From NCBI GenBank assembly GCA_018064445.1, contig JAGHVE010000032.1:1-45497 (forward strand): a stretch of 45,497 bases of DNA, given 5' to 3'. Positions 8,984 through 19,328 of the stretch are shown here, in pieces (within the stretch, counting starts at the first letter, position 1; every line of letters starts with the position of its first letter). The notes below the pieces were generated by a model. It was not told where the DNA came from. It was given only the letters and a program-made list of their open reading frames with translations, and did not search any database. This stretch comes from Candidatus Cacconaster equifaecalis. Its GTDB lineage: Bacteria; Bacteroidota; Bacteroidia; Bacteroidales; UBA932. A program made the translations under genes and the position numbers.

Positions 8984-10375
8984 ATGAAACGGATACTCCT
9001 CATAACGTCGATACTTTTCATCTCCATAGCCTCCTATGCCGGCACTTCCGGTCAGGAGGTCGTGGAGCATCGCGTCAGGTGGTATGAGTCTGTCTCTTCC
9101 ATAGCGCGAAAGTACGGCGTCACCGTTGAGGATATCCTCAAATACAACAACCTTGAAAGCGGGGATGTCAGGTCGAATATGATTCTCCTCATCCCTATGG
9201 GGGCTCCCGACCAAATCGCGGAACCACTTGACGATTTCATCTCCGAGGCCGCCAGGGACAGCCTTTCAGCGGTCGAGACGGACACCACCACCATTCAGGA
9301 GACTCTGCCGGACAAAGTGTTCGGCTCCGACAATCCTATGTCCGTCAGCCTTGTGCTCCCGTTCGGAGCCGGCACGGAGCAGCCTTCCGTCAACTTCTTC
9401 GATTTCTACAGCGGAGCCCTGATGGCACTCGATTCCCTCCGTGCCCAAGGGATGAGCGTTGTCCTGAACGTGTTTGACAGCAAGGAAAAATCTGCCGAAG
9501 AGTTGTTCCTGGATGAGGATTTTGCAGCAAGCGACCTGATTATCGGCCCCGTACAGGCTGAAGAACTTCCGCCCTTCGCGCAATTCGCAAAGGACAAGCG
9601 CATCCCCCTTGTCTCTCCTATGGACCACGGCGCGGAGGCCCTGACAGAAGGCAATCCGTATCTGTTTCAGGCCCCCGCCTCCGTATCAGTTCAGGAAAGC
9701 AACCTGATCGGGCTTCTGGATGTTACTGCAGGCGACAAAGTTCTGGTGATTTTCGATTCTTCGATGAGAGAGCAGCAATACGTGGATCGAATCACCTCCC
9801 TCCTCGACAATCAGGGGATCGAGTATCAGAAGATTGGATACGGACTCCTCCACGGCCGGACACTGTCCGATTCGCTGAAACGCCAGTTGGACAGGGCATC
9901 CACCTACAAGGTCATCGTCGCATCCCAGGACGATGCCTTTGCGCCTGACATCGTCAGGAATATGCGGGTACTCAAACTGTTCGACATTCCCATCCAACTC
10001 TTCTGCAGCAACAGGGTGAGGAATTTCGAATCCATCGATTCCGATTCATTCTTTGAACTGTCGACTCACGTATGTACCCCGTATTACACAGACTACAGTT
10101 CCGAGCCGGTAAGAAATTTCGTATTCCGCTACCGCGCCCTTTACAATACCGAGCCCACCCCCTTCTCTTTCCAGGGATATGACCTCATATCCTTCTTCGT
10201 ATCCAATATCTACAAGGCAAGCGGCGATTTCATAAGAAATGCAGGCTCATACGGCGGGACTCTGATGCAGAGCAACGTCAGATTCTTCCGCAATAACGAA
10301 GATTGCGGATGGCAGAACACTGCAACCCGCAATCTTGTCTATAATCCCGATTTCACTATCTCAATAGTGAAGTAG
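8984..10375 (+). CDS. LysM domain protein with periplasmic-binding-protein type 1-like domain
   Basis: Signal peptide; Lys[32 protein letters not shown]; then [11 protein letters not shown]...[16 protein letters not shown]...[11 protein letters not shown]. Confidence 0.8.
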   Translation: MKRILLITSILFISIASYAGTSGQEVVEHRVRWYESVSSIARKYGVTVEDILKYNNLESGDVRSNMILLIPMGAPDQIAEPLDDFISEAARDSLSAVETDTTTIQETLPDKVFGSDNPMSVSLVLPFGAGTEQPSVNFFDFYSGALMALDSLRAQGMSVVLNVFDSKEKSAEELFLDEDFAASDLIIGPVQAEELPPFAQFAKDKRIPLVSPMDHGAEALTEGNPYLFQAPASVSVQESNLIGLLDVTAGDKVLVIFDSSMREQQYVDRITSLLDNQGIEYQKIGYGLLHGRTLSDSLKRQLDRASTYKVIVASQDDAFAPDIVRNMRVLKLFDIPIQLFCSNRVRNFESIDSDSFFELSTHVCTPYYTDYSSEPVRNFVFRYRALYNTEPTPFSFQGYDLISFFVSNIYKASGDFIRNAGSYGGTLMQSNVRFFRNNEDCGWQNTATRNLVYNPDFTISIVK

Positions 10376-11168
10376 GGTCCATATTGGCTTTCTCGATATC
10401 CTTGAAGTAATTGACCGTACCGACCTTCAGTTCCACGGTTGCGGCATCGTCGCAGACGATAATGCCACGCTGGTGATTCTGCAGTACGGAAATGGTCCAC
10501 ATATGGTTGATGGCACCCTCGACCGCGTGATACAGAGCGCGGGCTTTGTTATGTCCATTGGCCAGTATCATAACCTCCTTGGCGTCCATTATCGTTCCCA
10601 CGCCGACGGTCAGCGCAGTCTTGGGCACTTTGTCGATGTCGTGGTCGAAGAAACGTGAATTCGCTATGATCGTATCGGTTGTCAGGGCCTTTTTCCTTGT
10701 TCTGGATGTCAGGGAAGAGCCCGGTTCGTTGAATGCGATATGGCCGTCCGGGCCGATGCCGCCCATAAACAGATCGATTCCGCCGTATGCGGCAATCTTC
10801 TCCTCATACCGACGGCACTCCTCATCCGGATCCGAAGCATTCCCGTTGAGAATGTTCACGTTCTCCTTCTTGATGTTGATATATCTGAAGAAGTTGTCCC
10901 ACATAAACGTATGGTAACTTTCGGGGTGGTCCTCGGGAATGCCGATGTATTCATCCATATTGAATGTTACGACATTCTCAAAAGAAACCTTTCCGGTGGA
11001 ACAGAGATGAATCAGTTCCTTGTAGGTCCCGATGGGAGTCGAACCGGTAGGAAGCCCCAGTACAAACGGGTGCCCGGCTGTCGGTTTTGCCTCATTGATG
11101 CGTTTGGCTATATATGCCGCAGCCCACTGGGACATTTTTCCATAAGATTCTTGAATAATAAGACGCAT
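10356..11168 (-). CDS. nagB: Glucosamine-6-phosphate deaminase
   Basis: [55 protein letters not shown]. Confidence 0.96.
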   Translation of the reverse strand: MRLIIQESYGKMSQWAAAYIAKRINEAKPTAGHPFVLGLPTGSTPIGTYKELIHLCSTGKVSFENVVTFNMDEYIGIPEDHPESYHTFMWDNFFRYINIKKENVNILNGNASDPDEECRRYEEKIAAYGGIDLFMGGIGPDGHIAFNEPGSSLTSRTRKKALTTDTIIANSRFFDHDIDKVPKTALTVGVGTIMDAKEVMILANGHNKARALYHAVEGAINHMWTISVLQNHQRGIIVCDDAATVELKVGTVNYFKDIEKANMDPTSLLR

Positions 11169-11180
11169 AGTATTTTAGTA

Positions 11181-12794
11181 TTAAAGATTATTGTCATTGA
11201 GCAGTACTCTCGCATTTGCAACCGCCTCGGGAGTCAGTGTCGCTCCGGATAGAAGTCTTGCGATTTCCATTTCCCTCTCACCCCCGTCAATCTGACGTAT
11301 TTTCGTTTCAGGCTGCTCCCCGCCCTCCTTGTAGACAAGGTAATGAGCTCGTCCCTTTGAAGCCACCTGAGGAAGATGGGTTATTGCAAAAACCTGCATT
11401 GATTCCCCCATACCGACGATGAGGCGGCCCATCTTGTCGGCGATACTGCCGGAAACGCCGGTGTCTATTTCATCGAAGAACATTGTGGGCATACCGGAAT
11501 ACCGGCACATAAGAGCTTTGATACAAAGCATTATGCGGGACATTTCCCCTCCGCTGGCACATTTTGAAAGTTCTGTAGGATTCCCTCCGTTCGCATCAAA
11601 ATATATGCATACCGAATCCCTGCCGTTTCTTGCGATGTCGCCTTGTCCGATGACCTTCACTTCCAACGTAGCCCCCGGCATTTCAAGGTCACGGACGGAC
11701 TCCTGCAGAAGTGCTGAAAGACGTGGCGCCACAGCAGCCCTGTCCCGATGGATTTCCTGAGCCAGTTCCCTGAGTCGCTTCTCCTCGGAAGCAACCTCTT
11801 CCTCCAACCGCTCTACTTCGGCAAGGTCGTCTCCGACCCCAGAAAGAGTTTTGAGAAGAGAGTCTCTTCTGGCTATCAGCTCTGAGACTGTGCCGACCCC
11901 GTTTTTCTTCATCAGTTCGTAAAGAAGCGAAATCCTCTGTTCCACGGCGGCAAGTCTTCCGGGTGAATACTGAACCTTTTCCATAAGGGATTCGACCTCC
12001 GAGGCGATATCTTTGATTTCTATTCTGGCCGATTCAACCCTTTCGGAAAGTTCACCGGACAATGGCACATATTGAGCTACTCTTGTCAAGGCGGATATCG
12101 CCTCCTTCAGATTCCCGTCGATGGACCCGTTGTCCGAAACGAATTGAGAAAGAGCCGTCGAGAGACCCTCCTTAACAGATTCGCAGTTTGAGAGGACGGA
12201 ATGTTCGCTTTCCAACTCTTCCAGCTCACCATCCACAAGGGAAGCCGCCACGAGTTTGTCACACACATCCTGAAGATAGGCCTGTTCCATTCCGGATTTT
12301 TCCCTTTCACGCTTCCTCTCCTGCAGGCTCTTCAAATTCTCTCTGTATTTGTCGTACAGAATGTTGTACTCCTCCACCCTTCCGGACAATCCGGCGTAGC
12401 TGTCTAAGAGAGACAGCTGGAAATCGCCGCGACCCAGAAGCAGGTGCTGGTTCTGGGAGTGGATATCCACAATTTCGAGAGAGAGTTCCCTGATATCCTG
12501 GGCGGAAACGGGCTCGTCATCCAAGAAAAGCCGGGACCTCCCCGAAGGGGTGAGGACTCTGCGGATTATCAGGTCATTGCCTTTATGGCTGAACTGGGCC
12601 TCGACAACACAGTTGCGGTTTCTGTCCCTTATGACCGACAAATCAGCCCTGGCGCCGAGAAGCAGGGAAAGGGCCCCGAGCAGGATTGACTTCCCCGCCC
12701 CGGTCTGGCCCGTAATAATGACAAGACCACCTGGGAAGGTAATATCCAAGTGGTTTATCAGGGCATAGTTGTCTATGGTCAGTCGGGATAGCAT
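11181..12794 (-). CDS. recN: DNA repair protein RecN
   Basis: GLVIITGQTGAGKSILLGALSLLLG, ASGGEMSRIMLCIKAL, FFDEIDTGVSG. Confidence 0.96.
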   Translation of the reverse strand: MLSRLTIDNYALINHLDITFPGGLVIITGQTGAGKSILLGALSLLLGARADLSVIRDRNRNCVVEAQFSHKGNDLIIRRVLTPSGRSRLFLDDEPVSAQDIRELSLEIVDIHSQNQHLLLGRGDFQLSLLDSYAGLSGRVEEYNILYDKYRENLKSLQERKREREKSGMEQAYLQDVCDKLVAASLVDGELEELESEHSVLSNCESVKEGLSTALSQFVSDNGSIDGNLKEAISALTRVAQYVPLSGELSERVESARIEIKDIASEVESLMEKVQYSPGRLAAVEQRISLLYELMKKNGVGTVSELIARRDSLLKTLSGVGDDLAEVERLEEEVASEEKRLRELAQEIHRDRAAVAPRLSALLQESVRDLEMPGATLEVKVIGQGDIARNGRDSVCIYFDANGGNPTELSKCASGGEMSRIMLCIKALMCRYSGMPTMFFDEIDTGVSGSIADKMGRLIVGMGESMQVFAITHLPQVASKGRAHYLVYKEGGEQPETKIRQIDGGEREMEIARLLSGATLTPEAVANARVLLNDNNL

Positions 12795-12797
12795 CCG

Positions 12798-13112
12798 CTA
12801 TTCCGCCTTGCGGTAAAACAGATCGCCGTCCATAAACTCGGAGGTGGCGGTCAGCGTAGGCTTGGGGAGTTTTTCGTAATACTTCGAAATCTCTATCTGC
12901 TCACGGTTTTCAAAAGTCTCCTCAAGAGTGTCGGCATAGTTTGAGAACTCTTCAAGCTTGTGGCTCAGTTCCTGCTTGATGTCCGCAGATATCTGATTTG
13001 CGCGTTTTGCGACAATCATCACTGTCTCGTAGATGTTTCCCGTGGGAGCTGCAAGGTCTGCCAGATTGCGTGTCACCGTGTTCAAGGGCACATTCATTTT
13101 TTCGTTGCTCAT
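12798..13112 (-). CDS. rpoZ: RNA polymerase omega/Rpb6-like subunit
   Basis: 104 aa, TGNIYETVMIVAKRANQISADIKQEL, downstream of bamD. Confidence 0.75.
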   Translation of the reverse strand: MSNEKMNVPLNTVTRNLADLAAPTGNIYETVMIVAKRANQISADIKQELSHKLEEFSNYADTLEETFENREQIEISKYYEKLPKPTLTATSEFMDGDLFYRKAE

Positions 13113-13113
13113 T

Positions 13114-13926
13114 TTATTCCTGATTTTTCAATATTTTCTGTGTTTTCTCATAGTAGGATTCCAAATCCTTCGTGAAATGGGAATCCGGATATTCACTTAC
13201 CATATTCAGATAATCATCCACAAATACCAGATACCTCTCCCTTTGTTTGCTTGCCACGCTGAGGGAGGCATACTTGTAGGATGACATTGCGATGTAGTAC
13301 AGTATCTCCTCGCGGTATCTGTTGTCCGCATTCTCCTTGAGAACATTCTTCAGCGCGTAATGGGATGCAAGGTAGTCCTCCATATGGTAGTAGAGATACG
13401 CCGATTGGTATGCCTTCTGTTCCAGCCTCCCGTTCAGATCATCGAGCATTTCGTTGATTTGGGGAAGATATTGGGAATCGGGATTCTCGATGATGAACCC
13501 CTTCATTGTCACTATCGCCTTTCTGGTGGGAATCTGGTCCAGTTCATATCTGTAAGTTCCCTTGTAAAGACATTCCAGATGGAGATATTTGGCCTTTTCA
13601 GTGAAAGGACTCAGAGGGAAGGTCGCTATGAAATTGTTCAGATTGCTTTCGGCGGTCGTATAGTCTCCGAAGCAGTAATTGCAGTAGCCGATATAAAACT
13701 GCACCGTATCATCCTGCGGAGTCCCGTTGGTGGCAAGGGAGACGGACTCGAACATCTGGGCTGCCTTGGAATATTTCTTCTTCTCGAAAAGCTCGAAGGC
13801 GGCCTTGTATTTCTCTTCAGTAAGGGAGCTCTCCAGAAGAGCCTCGAACTGACTTTTGCAGGAAGCCATCAGGAAGCCTGACAGAAACAGGACGATTCCC
13901 ACGGATATGACCGCTATTCTCCTCAT
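13114..13926 (-). CDS. bamD: Outer membrane protein assembly factor BamD
   Basis: Lipoprotein signal (GFLMASC), TPR repeats, KYKAAFELFEKKKYSKAAQMFE. Confidence 0.9.
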   Translation of the reverse strand: MRRIAVISVGIVLFLSGFLMASCKSQFEALLESSLTEEKYKAAFELFEKKKYSKAAQMFESVSLATNGTPQDDTVQFYIGYCNYCFGDYTTAESNLNNFIATFPLSPFTEKAKYLHLECLYKGTYRYELDQIPTRKAIVTMKGFIIENPDSQYLPQINEMLDDLNGRLEQKAYQSAYLYYHMEDYLASHYALKNVLKENADNRYREEILYYIAMSSYKYASLSVASKQRERYLVFVDDYLNMVSEYPDSHFTKDLESYYEKTQKILKNQE

Positions 13927-13929
13927 CCG

Positions 13930-14871
13930 TTACCTGCCCTCCAGAATGAAACGTTCAGCATCAAGCGCTGCACGGCAACCGCTTCCGGCGGCCGCTATCG
14001 CCTGACGGTATTGTGGGTCCTGCACGTCACCTGCGGCAAAAACACCTGCCACGTTTGTCCTCGAGCTCTTGCCGTCCGTCAGTATATAACCGTTCGAATC
14101 AGTTGCAATCCAATCCTTGAAAATGTCTGAATTGGGATGATGCCCGATTGCAAGGAAGAAGCCGTCAATCTGCTTTTCAAAGACCTCCCCGTCCTTCCGG
14201 ACCAGTCTCACACCTGTCACACCCCCCGCATCGGTTCCCAGGACCTCCTCGGTCTGACTCTCCCAGAGTATTTCAATGTTTTCGGATTCAAGGACCCGTT
14301 TCTGCATAGCCTTTGACGCACGGAGTTCATTGCGGCGGACAATCATATAGACCTTGCGGCAAAGCGATGCCAGATATGAAGCCTCCTCACAGGCCGTGTC
14401 ACCTCCTCCCACAACGGCGACGTCCTTGCCACGGTAGAAGAATCCGTCGCAGGTCGCACAGGCGGAGACTCCCATTCCCCTGAATCTGCTCTCGCTCTCA
14501 AGTCCGAGATATTTCGCGGTGGCGCCGGTGGCTATTATGACTGTCTGTGCCTCGATTACCGCATCGGGCAGGTCATCCACCGTTACGCGGAAAGGACGTT
14601 TCCCGAAATCGACGGAGGAAACGTAACCCGGCCGGATGTCGGCACCGAGCCTGGCCGCCTGTTCACGCATATCGGACATCAGCTGATTCGCGTCAATCCC
14701 TTCCGGATAGCCGGGGAAATTTTCTATGAGAGTTGTCGAAGTCAACTGCCCGCCCGGCTGAAGCCCTTCATAGAGTATCGGTTTCAATGCCGCACGCGCA
14801 GCATATATGGCTGCGGTATAACCGGCGGGACCGCTCCCGACAATCAGGCATTTCGTTGACGTGACACTCAT
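13930..14871 (-). CDS. trxB: Thioredoxin-disulfide reductase
   Basis: GSGPAGYTAAIYAARA, CATCDGFFYRGKDVAVVGGGDTACEEA, GVFAAGDVQDPQYRQAIAAAGSG. Confidence 0.97.
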   Translation of the reverse strand: MSVTSTKCLIVGSGPAGYTAAIYAARAALKPILYEGLQPGGQLTSTTLIENFPGYPEGIDANQLMSDMREQAARLGADIRPGYVSSVDFGKRPFRVTVDDLPDAVIEAQTVIIATGATAKYLGLESESRFRGMGVSACATCDGFFYRGKDVAVVGGGDTACEEASYLASLCRKVYMIVRRNELRASKAMQKRVLESENIEILWESQTEEVLGTDAGGVTGVRLVRKDGEVFEKQIDGFFLAIGHHPNSDIFKDWIATDSNGYILTDGKSSRTNVAGVFAAGDVQDPQYRQAIAAAGSGCRAALDAERFILEGR

Positions 14872-14897
14872 ACAATACAAATGTTATGATAAGTGTG

Positions 14898-14905
14898 CAA
14901 AGTTA
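14898..14905 (-). promoter_or_regulatory. trxB -7 box TAACTTTG
   Basis: Reverse strand TTAACTTTGC upstream of trxB. Confidence 0.5.
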
Positions 14906-14953
14906 ACTAATTTATCCTTAGAAAAATCAAAAAGAAAGTACATTTTACAAGAA

Positions 14954-14979
14954 AAGCCTCTCAGACATCTGAGAGGCTT
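14954..14979 (-). terminator. Intrinsic terminator downstream of tRNA-Phe
   Basis: Perfect stem AAGCCTCTCAG/CTGAGAGGCTT followed on - strand by TTTTCTT. Confidence 0.8.
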
Positions 14980-14985
14980 CCGCTG

Positions 14986-15058
14986 TGGTGCCACCGGGAA
15001 TTGAACCAGGGACACAAGGATTTTCAGTCCTTTGCTCTACCAACTGAGCTATGGCACC
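14986..15058 (-). tRNA. tRNA-Phe (anticodon GAA)
   Basis: Reverse strand GGTGCCATAGCTCAGTTGGTAGAGCAAAGGACTGAAAATCCTT...GGTTCAATTCCCGGTGGCACCA; CCA not encoded. Confidence 0.97.
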
Positions 15059-15074
15059 ATTGTTTTCGGGACTG

Positions 15075-15105
15075 CAAAGATATGGTTAATTTTTGAATCT
15101 CCAAA
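15075..15105 (-). promoter_or_regulatory. tRNA-Phe promoter (TTTG-N19-TATCTTTG)
   Basis: Reverse strand TTTG (15105-15102) N19 TATCTTTG (15082-15075). Confidence 0.65.
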
Positions 15106-15109
15106 AAAA

Positions 15110-15141
15110 TTTGACAGTCACGAAACAGATTTCTATCTTTG
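15110..15141 (+). promoter_or_regulatory. priA promoter (TTTG-N20-TATCTTTG)
   Basis: TTTG 15110-15113, TATCTTTG 15134-15141. Confidence 0.65.
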
Positions 15142-15158
15142 AAACTTTCGGAATCGGT

Positions 15159-17162
15159 ATGATGGAAGACGGGAAGATATATGTGGACGTTCTGCTGCCC
15201 TTGAAACTAAAGGGCTTCCTCTCCTACTGCGTCGAGGCTTGCGATGCCTCCGGAGTGCAGGTCGGAACGTGGGTGAAGGTGAATGTCAGGGGTCGGATTT
15301 CCACCGGAACAGTAGTTGCGGTACATGACAAAATTCCTGAAAATCTGGATGAAAGCCGCATAAAGCCTGTCTCACAGGTTCTTGGCTGGCCCTGCGTCGG
15401 AGCGGAGGAGATAAAGTTATGGGAGGCGGTCGCACAGTATTATCTGTGTACGCCGGGAGAGGTGTTCAAGGCCGTTCACAACGGAGCCTCGCTCCAATAC
15501 CGGTCCCGTCCGGAGCGGAAGGGGAAAAAGGCAGCCGCATCCGCGGCCGGTTCCGGGACGGGCAACGTCCTTTCCGAAGTGCAGAAGGAGGCTCTCTCAA
15601 GGATTGAAAAGGCTTTCTCCGAAAAGAAAACGGTCCTTCTCGAAGGAGTGACGGGCAGCGGAAAGACTGAAATATACATACATCTGGCCCTGGCCCGCCT
15701 CAAGGAGGGCAAGTCCGTTCTCATTCTCGTCCCCGAGATTGCCATTTCCCGCCAGATTGAAGAAAGGCTCCGCAGTGTATTCGGGGATACGTTGAAGGTG
15801 TTCCACTCCAAACAGACCACACCGGAGCGATGCGCCGTTTCCGATTATGTAAGGGAGAACGTCTGCGTGGTCCTCGGAACCCGGTCTTCGGTGTTTCTTC
15901 CGCTCAGGAATCCCGGACTGGTCATAGTGGACGAGGAGCACGACCGCTCATACAAACAGGACGACCCCGCCCCGAGATACAATGGCAGGGATACCGCGGC
16001 TCTGCTTGCAAGTATGCGCTGCGCCGACCTGCTGCTGGGAAGCGCCACTCCTTCGCTGGAATCTCTCTACAATGTGCAGACAGGCAAATATGAACGGGTG
16101 GCCCTGCCGGTCAAGTTCCATCAGGGGACCGCTCCGGAAATTGGAATAATCGACACCAATGCCGCCTGGAGGCACCGCGAGATGCGCGGAAGTTTTTCGG
16201 TGGAACTGATAAACGAGATGAGGAAGGTCCTCGAGCGGGGGGAGCAGATAATGATATTCCGTTCCCGCAGGGCCTATTCCCCTTTAGTTCAATGCTCCGA
16301 ATGCGGGGCAATCCCCAAATGCCCGAAATGCAACGTTCCTCTGACATATCACCGTTACAACAGTTCGTTGACCTGCCACTATTGCGGGTACAGCACCCTT
16401 TTCACCACCCGGTGCCATCAGTGCGGCACTCCTTCCCTCGTGGACAGAGGATCCGGCACCGAAAAGATTGAGGAGGAGATTGCAGGGCTTTTTCCCGATT
16501 TCCCCGTTGCCCGGTTCGATGCGGACACCACCCAAAGCAAGAAGCAGGAGGAGAAGATGATACGGGATTTTGCATCAGGACGGCTCAGGATTCTGGTCGG
16601 GACTCAGATGATTACCAAGGGTTTCGACTTCGAGAAACTTTCGCTCGTCGTGCTTCTCAGCGCGGACAGTCTTCTCTCCGTACAGGATTTCAGAGGCGAT
16701 GAAAGGACGATGCAGTTGATAATCCAGCTGCTGGGCCGCTCAGGACGCCGGGGCAACAGAGGCAGACTGCTTATCCAGACTTCACAGAAAGAACACCCGA
16801 TATTCAGCGCACGGCCGGATGCCTTCTCAGGAACCCTGCTGGAAGAGCGCCGGGCCTTCGGATATCCCCCTTACGTCAGGCTGATAGTACTGACTGTCAA
16901 GGACAAATATGAAGGCAGGCTGTGGAATGTATGCAGGGTGCTGGGAGAATTGCTTTCTGCCGCCGGAATTCCCGGAGTCCAGGGGCCCGTCGAGCCTGCG
17001 ATGGAGACGGTCGGCGGCGAGCACATCCGCCAGTTCCGGATAAGCCTTCCGCGCAACGCGCACTTGAGCGACAGCAAGAGCCGCATCTACACCACCGTCG
17101 AGGCCGTTTCGGAGCAGTTCAAGTTCGCCCCCGACATAATCATCGACGTCGACCCGATGTAA
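15159..17162 (+). CDS. priA: Primosomal protein N' (replication restart helicase PriA)
   Basis: LLEGVTGSGKTEIYIHLA, VDEEHDRSYKQ, zinc cysteines CSECGAIPKCPKCNVPLTYHR...CHYCG; start at 15159 preferred because the promoter lies inside the longer ORF. Confidence 0.96.
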   Translation: MMEDGKIYVDVLLPLKLKGFLSYCVEACDASGVQVGTWVKVNVRGRISTGTVVAVHDKIPENLDESRIKPVSQVLGWPCVGAEEIKLWEAVAQYYLCTPGEVFKAVHNGASLQYRSRPERKGKKAAASAAGSGTGNVLSEVQKEALSRIEKAFSEKKTVLLEGVTGSGKTEIYIHLALARLKEGKSVLILVPEIAISRQIEERLRSVFGDTLKVFHSKQTTPERCAVSDYVRENVCVVLGTRSSVFLPLRNPGLVIVDEEHDRSYKQDDPAPRYNGRDTAALLASMRCADLLLGSATPSLESLYNVQTGKYERVALPVKFHQGTAPEIGIIDTNAAWRHREMRGSFSVELINEMRKVLERGEQIMIFRSRRAYSPLVQCSECGAIPKCPKCNVPLTYHRYNSSLTCHYCGYSTLFTTRCHQCGTPSLVDRGSGTEKIEEEIAGLFPDFPVARFDADTTQSKKQEEKMIRDFASGRLRILVGTQMITKGFDFEKLSLVVLLSADSLLSVQDFRGDERTMQLIIQLLGRSGRRGNRGRLLIQTSQKEHPIFSARPDAFSGTLLEERRAFGYPPYVRLIVLTVKDKYEGRLWNVCRVLGELLSAAGIPGVQGPVEPAMETVGGEHIRQFRISLPRNAHLSDSKSRIYTTVEAVSEQFKFAPDIIIDVDPM

Positions 17163-17173
17163 CGAAAAAATCA

Positions 17174-17181
17174 TAACTTTG
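17174..17181 (+). promoter_or_regulatory. -7 box TAACTTTG upstream of phosphatase gene
   Basis: TAnnTTTG motif 17 bp before ATG at 17198; no clear -33. Confidence 0.4.
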
Positions 17182-17197
17182 CGCAACCAAAAATAAG

Positions 17198-18019
17198 ATG
17201 AACACCTCCAGCAAATACAGTTTTGAAACACAGGGCATCGGGTTGAATTCCGTCGTCAACGCCCGGGAACTCGGAGGATACAGGATGCCTGACGGATCCC
17301 TGATCAAACGCGGCAGGCTGCTGCGTGGCGGAGCCTTGAACCGGTTGTCGCCGGAAGATCTGGACTTGCTCACAAACAAGTATCACCTGGCTCGAATCTT
17401 CGATTTCCGTACCAGTTTCGAAGTCAAACGTACGCCGGATATGGAAATTCCCGGGGCAAGCCGGATATGGCTGCCTGCTTTCGACGAGGACAGTATGCAG
17501 ATGGAAAAACTTTCCCTGCCGTCCGAAGCCTACCGCGACCTTGTCAGCTGGCTGACACTCCACGCTTCCGAGAAGAAGGTGCAGGAGGTGGCCCGGGATA
17601 TGTACACGGTTATGATAACCACGGAGTTCACGCAGGTTCAGTATGCCGGTTTCTTCCTCAACATATTGAATTCCGAAGAGGGTGCCGTCTATTGGCACTG
17701 CTCACAGGGGAAAGACCGTACCGGCCTCGGTGCAGCCCTCATGCTCGCGGCCCTCGGAGCAGACCGCAAGCTCATAATGGAGGATTACGAAATTTCCAAC
17801 GAGGTGTACCGTCAGGAGGTCGAAGAAATTTACGGCCGCCTTGCCACCGAAGAGGAGAAAGAGGCGGCCCTCACCTTCATCGGAGTGAACTCAAAATATT
17901 TCTCCGCTGCGCTCGACACGGTCGAAGAGCAGTACGGCTCCCTGCTGGGATTCCTCAAAGGTCCCATCTGCCTCTCCGAGGAAGACATCCGTTCCCTCAG
18001 GGAAAGATTTCTGGAATAG
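17198..18019 (+). CDS. Tyrosine-protein phosphatase (Y_phosphatase3/DSP-like)
   Basis: NARELGGYRMPDGSLIKRGRLLRGGAL and active-site loop HCSQGKDRTG. Confidence 0.92.
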   Translation: MNTSSKYSFETQGIGLNSVVNARELGGYRMPDGSLIKRGRLLRGGALNRLSPEDLDLLTNKYHLARIFDFRTSFEVKRTPDMEIPGASRIWLPAFDEDSMQMEKLSLPSEAYRDLVSWLTLHASEKKVQEVARDMYTVMITTEFTQVQYAGFFLNILNSEEGAVYWHCSQGKDRTGLGAALMLAALGADRKLIMEDYEISNEVYRQEVEEIYGRLATEEEKEAALTFIGVNSKYFSAALDTVEEQYGSLLGFLKGPICLSEEDIRSLRERFLE

Positions 18020-18026
18020 CGCCGCC

Positions 18027-19328
18027 CTACGCGCGCCTCGCACGGGCGAATGCTCTCAGTCCGAAAACAGTGACCATCACGAAGCAGACAAGCGGCAGAA
18101 TGAAACTGACGTTGACCGCAGGGTGCCCGAGAATCACGCCCCTGTCGATGATTGCACCCTGAAGAGGCGGCAGAATCGAACCTCCGACTATCGCCATCAC
18201 GAGGAATGCGGCGGCAAGAGTGCTGTCCTGTGCGCTGACGTCCTCCAGAGATATTCCGTATATCGTAGGGAACATCAGACTCATAAACATACTGATTGCC
18301 ACCAGGCAGCAGAGGCCCGCCCTGCCGACTATCACAATCGCTCCGACCGTGCAGATGCCTGCACAAATGCCGAATATCGCCAGCAGTTTCCGTGAGTTCA
18401 CATACTTCATCAGGAAGGTGGAGACAAACCTGAAAGTGAGGAAACCCATCATCGCGAGGATATTGTATTTCTGCGCCGTAGCTTTGTCGATTCCCAGATT
18501 GTCAGCATATTGGATAATAAAAGTCCATACCATTATCTGCGCTCCCACGTAAAACACCTGTGCAAGCACGCCTTCACGGTATGTCCTGTTTCTCCATAAT
18601 CTCCCAAGCGTATCCCTGGCCTTGAGGGAAGGGTCGTTGACCGTGGTCCTTGGCATCTTCGTCAGGGCAATCACTACAAGCACAATCAGTACGACTACGC
18701 CCAGCGCCACGTATGCATTCCTGATGACGGCAAGGTCCGCGACCCTCTCGGTGGCCTTGACGGCTTCCGGCAGCTGGTCGAATATCAGTTTGCCGGAGGC
18801 GTCGCGGTGAGTGTCGCTCAAAAGAGACGGCAGGACTATGAACGAGGCCACAGCCATTCCCATCAGCGACCCCATCGGGTTGAAGGCCTGTGCGAGATTC
18901 AATCGGCGGGTGGAATTCTCCTTCGCGCCGAGAGAAAGTATGAAAGGATTGGCGGTAGTCTCAAGGAAAGCCAGACCGAAGGTCAGGATATAGAGCGAAA
19001 AGCAGAAGAAGATGAAACTCTGCATCGAAGCGGCCGGTATGAAGAGGAATGCACCGATGGCATAGAGGGTCAGTCCCAGCAGGATTCCGCTCTTGTAGCT
19101 GTATTTTCTGATGAAAAGAGCCGCCGGGACGGCCATGGTGGCATATCCGCCATAGAAGGCGAACTGTATCAGGGAAGCCTTGGCGGCGGAGAGTTCCATA
19201 ACTGTCTGGAACGCCGCCACCATAGGATTCGTTATGTCATTTGCAAAACCCCAGAGTGCAAACAGTGAGGTAATGAGGATGAACGGCAGCAGATACTGCC
19301 GTTCCACCAGTTTCGGACCCGTTCCCAT
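18027..19328 (-). CDS. fucP: L-fucose:H+ symporter permease (MFS)
   Basis: 12-TM MFS protein; FALWGFANDITNPMVAAFQTV, ETTANPFILSLG, coupled to fucI. Confidence 0.9.
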   Translation of the reverse strand: MGTGPKLVERQYLLPFILITSLFALWGFANDITNPMVAAFQTVMELSAAKASLIQFAFYGGYATMAVPAALFIRKYSYKSGILLGLTLYAIGAFLFIPAASMQSFIFFCFSLYILTFGLAFLETTANPFILSLGAKENSTRRLNLAQAFNPMGSLMGMAVASFIVLPSLLSDTHRDASGKLIFDQLPEAVKATERVADLAVIRNAYVALGVVVLIVLVVIALTKMPRTTVNDPSLKARDTLGRLWRNRTYREGVLAQVFYVGAQIMVWTFIIQYADNLGIDKATAQKYNILAMMGFLTFRFVSTFLMKYVNSRKLLAIFGICAGICTVGAIVIVGRAGLCCLVAISMFMSLMFPTIYGISLEDVSAQDSTLAAAFLVMAIVGGSILPPLQGAIIDRGVILGHPAVNVSFILPLVCFVMVTVFGLRAFARARRA

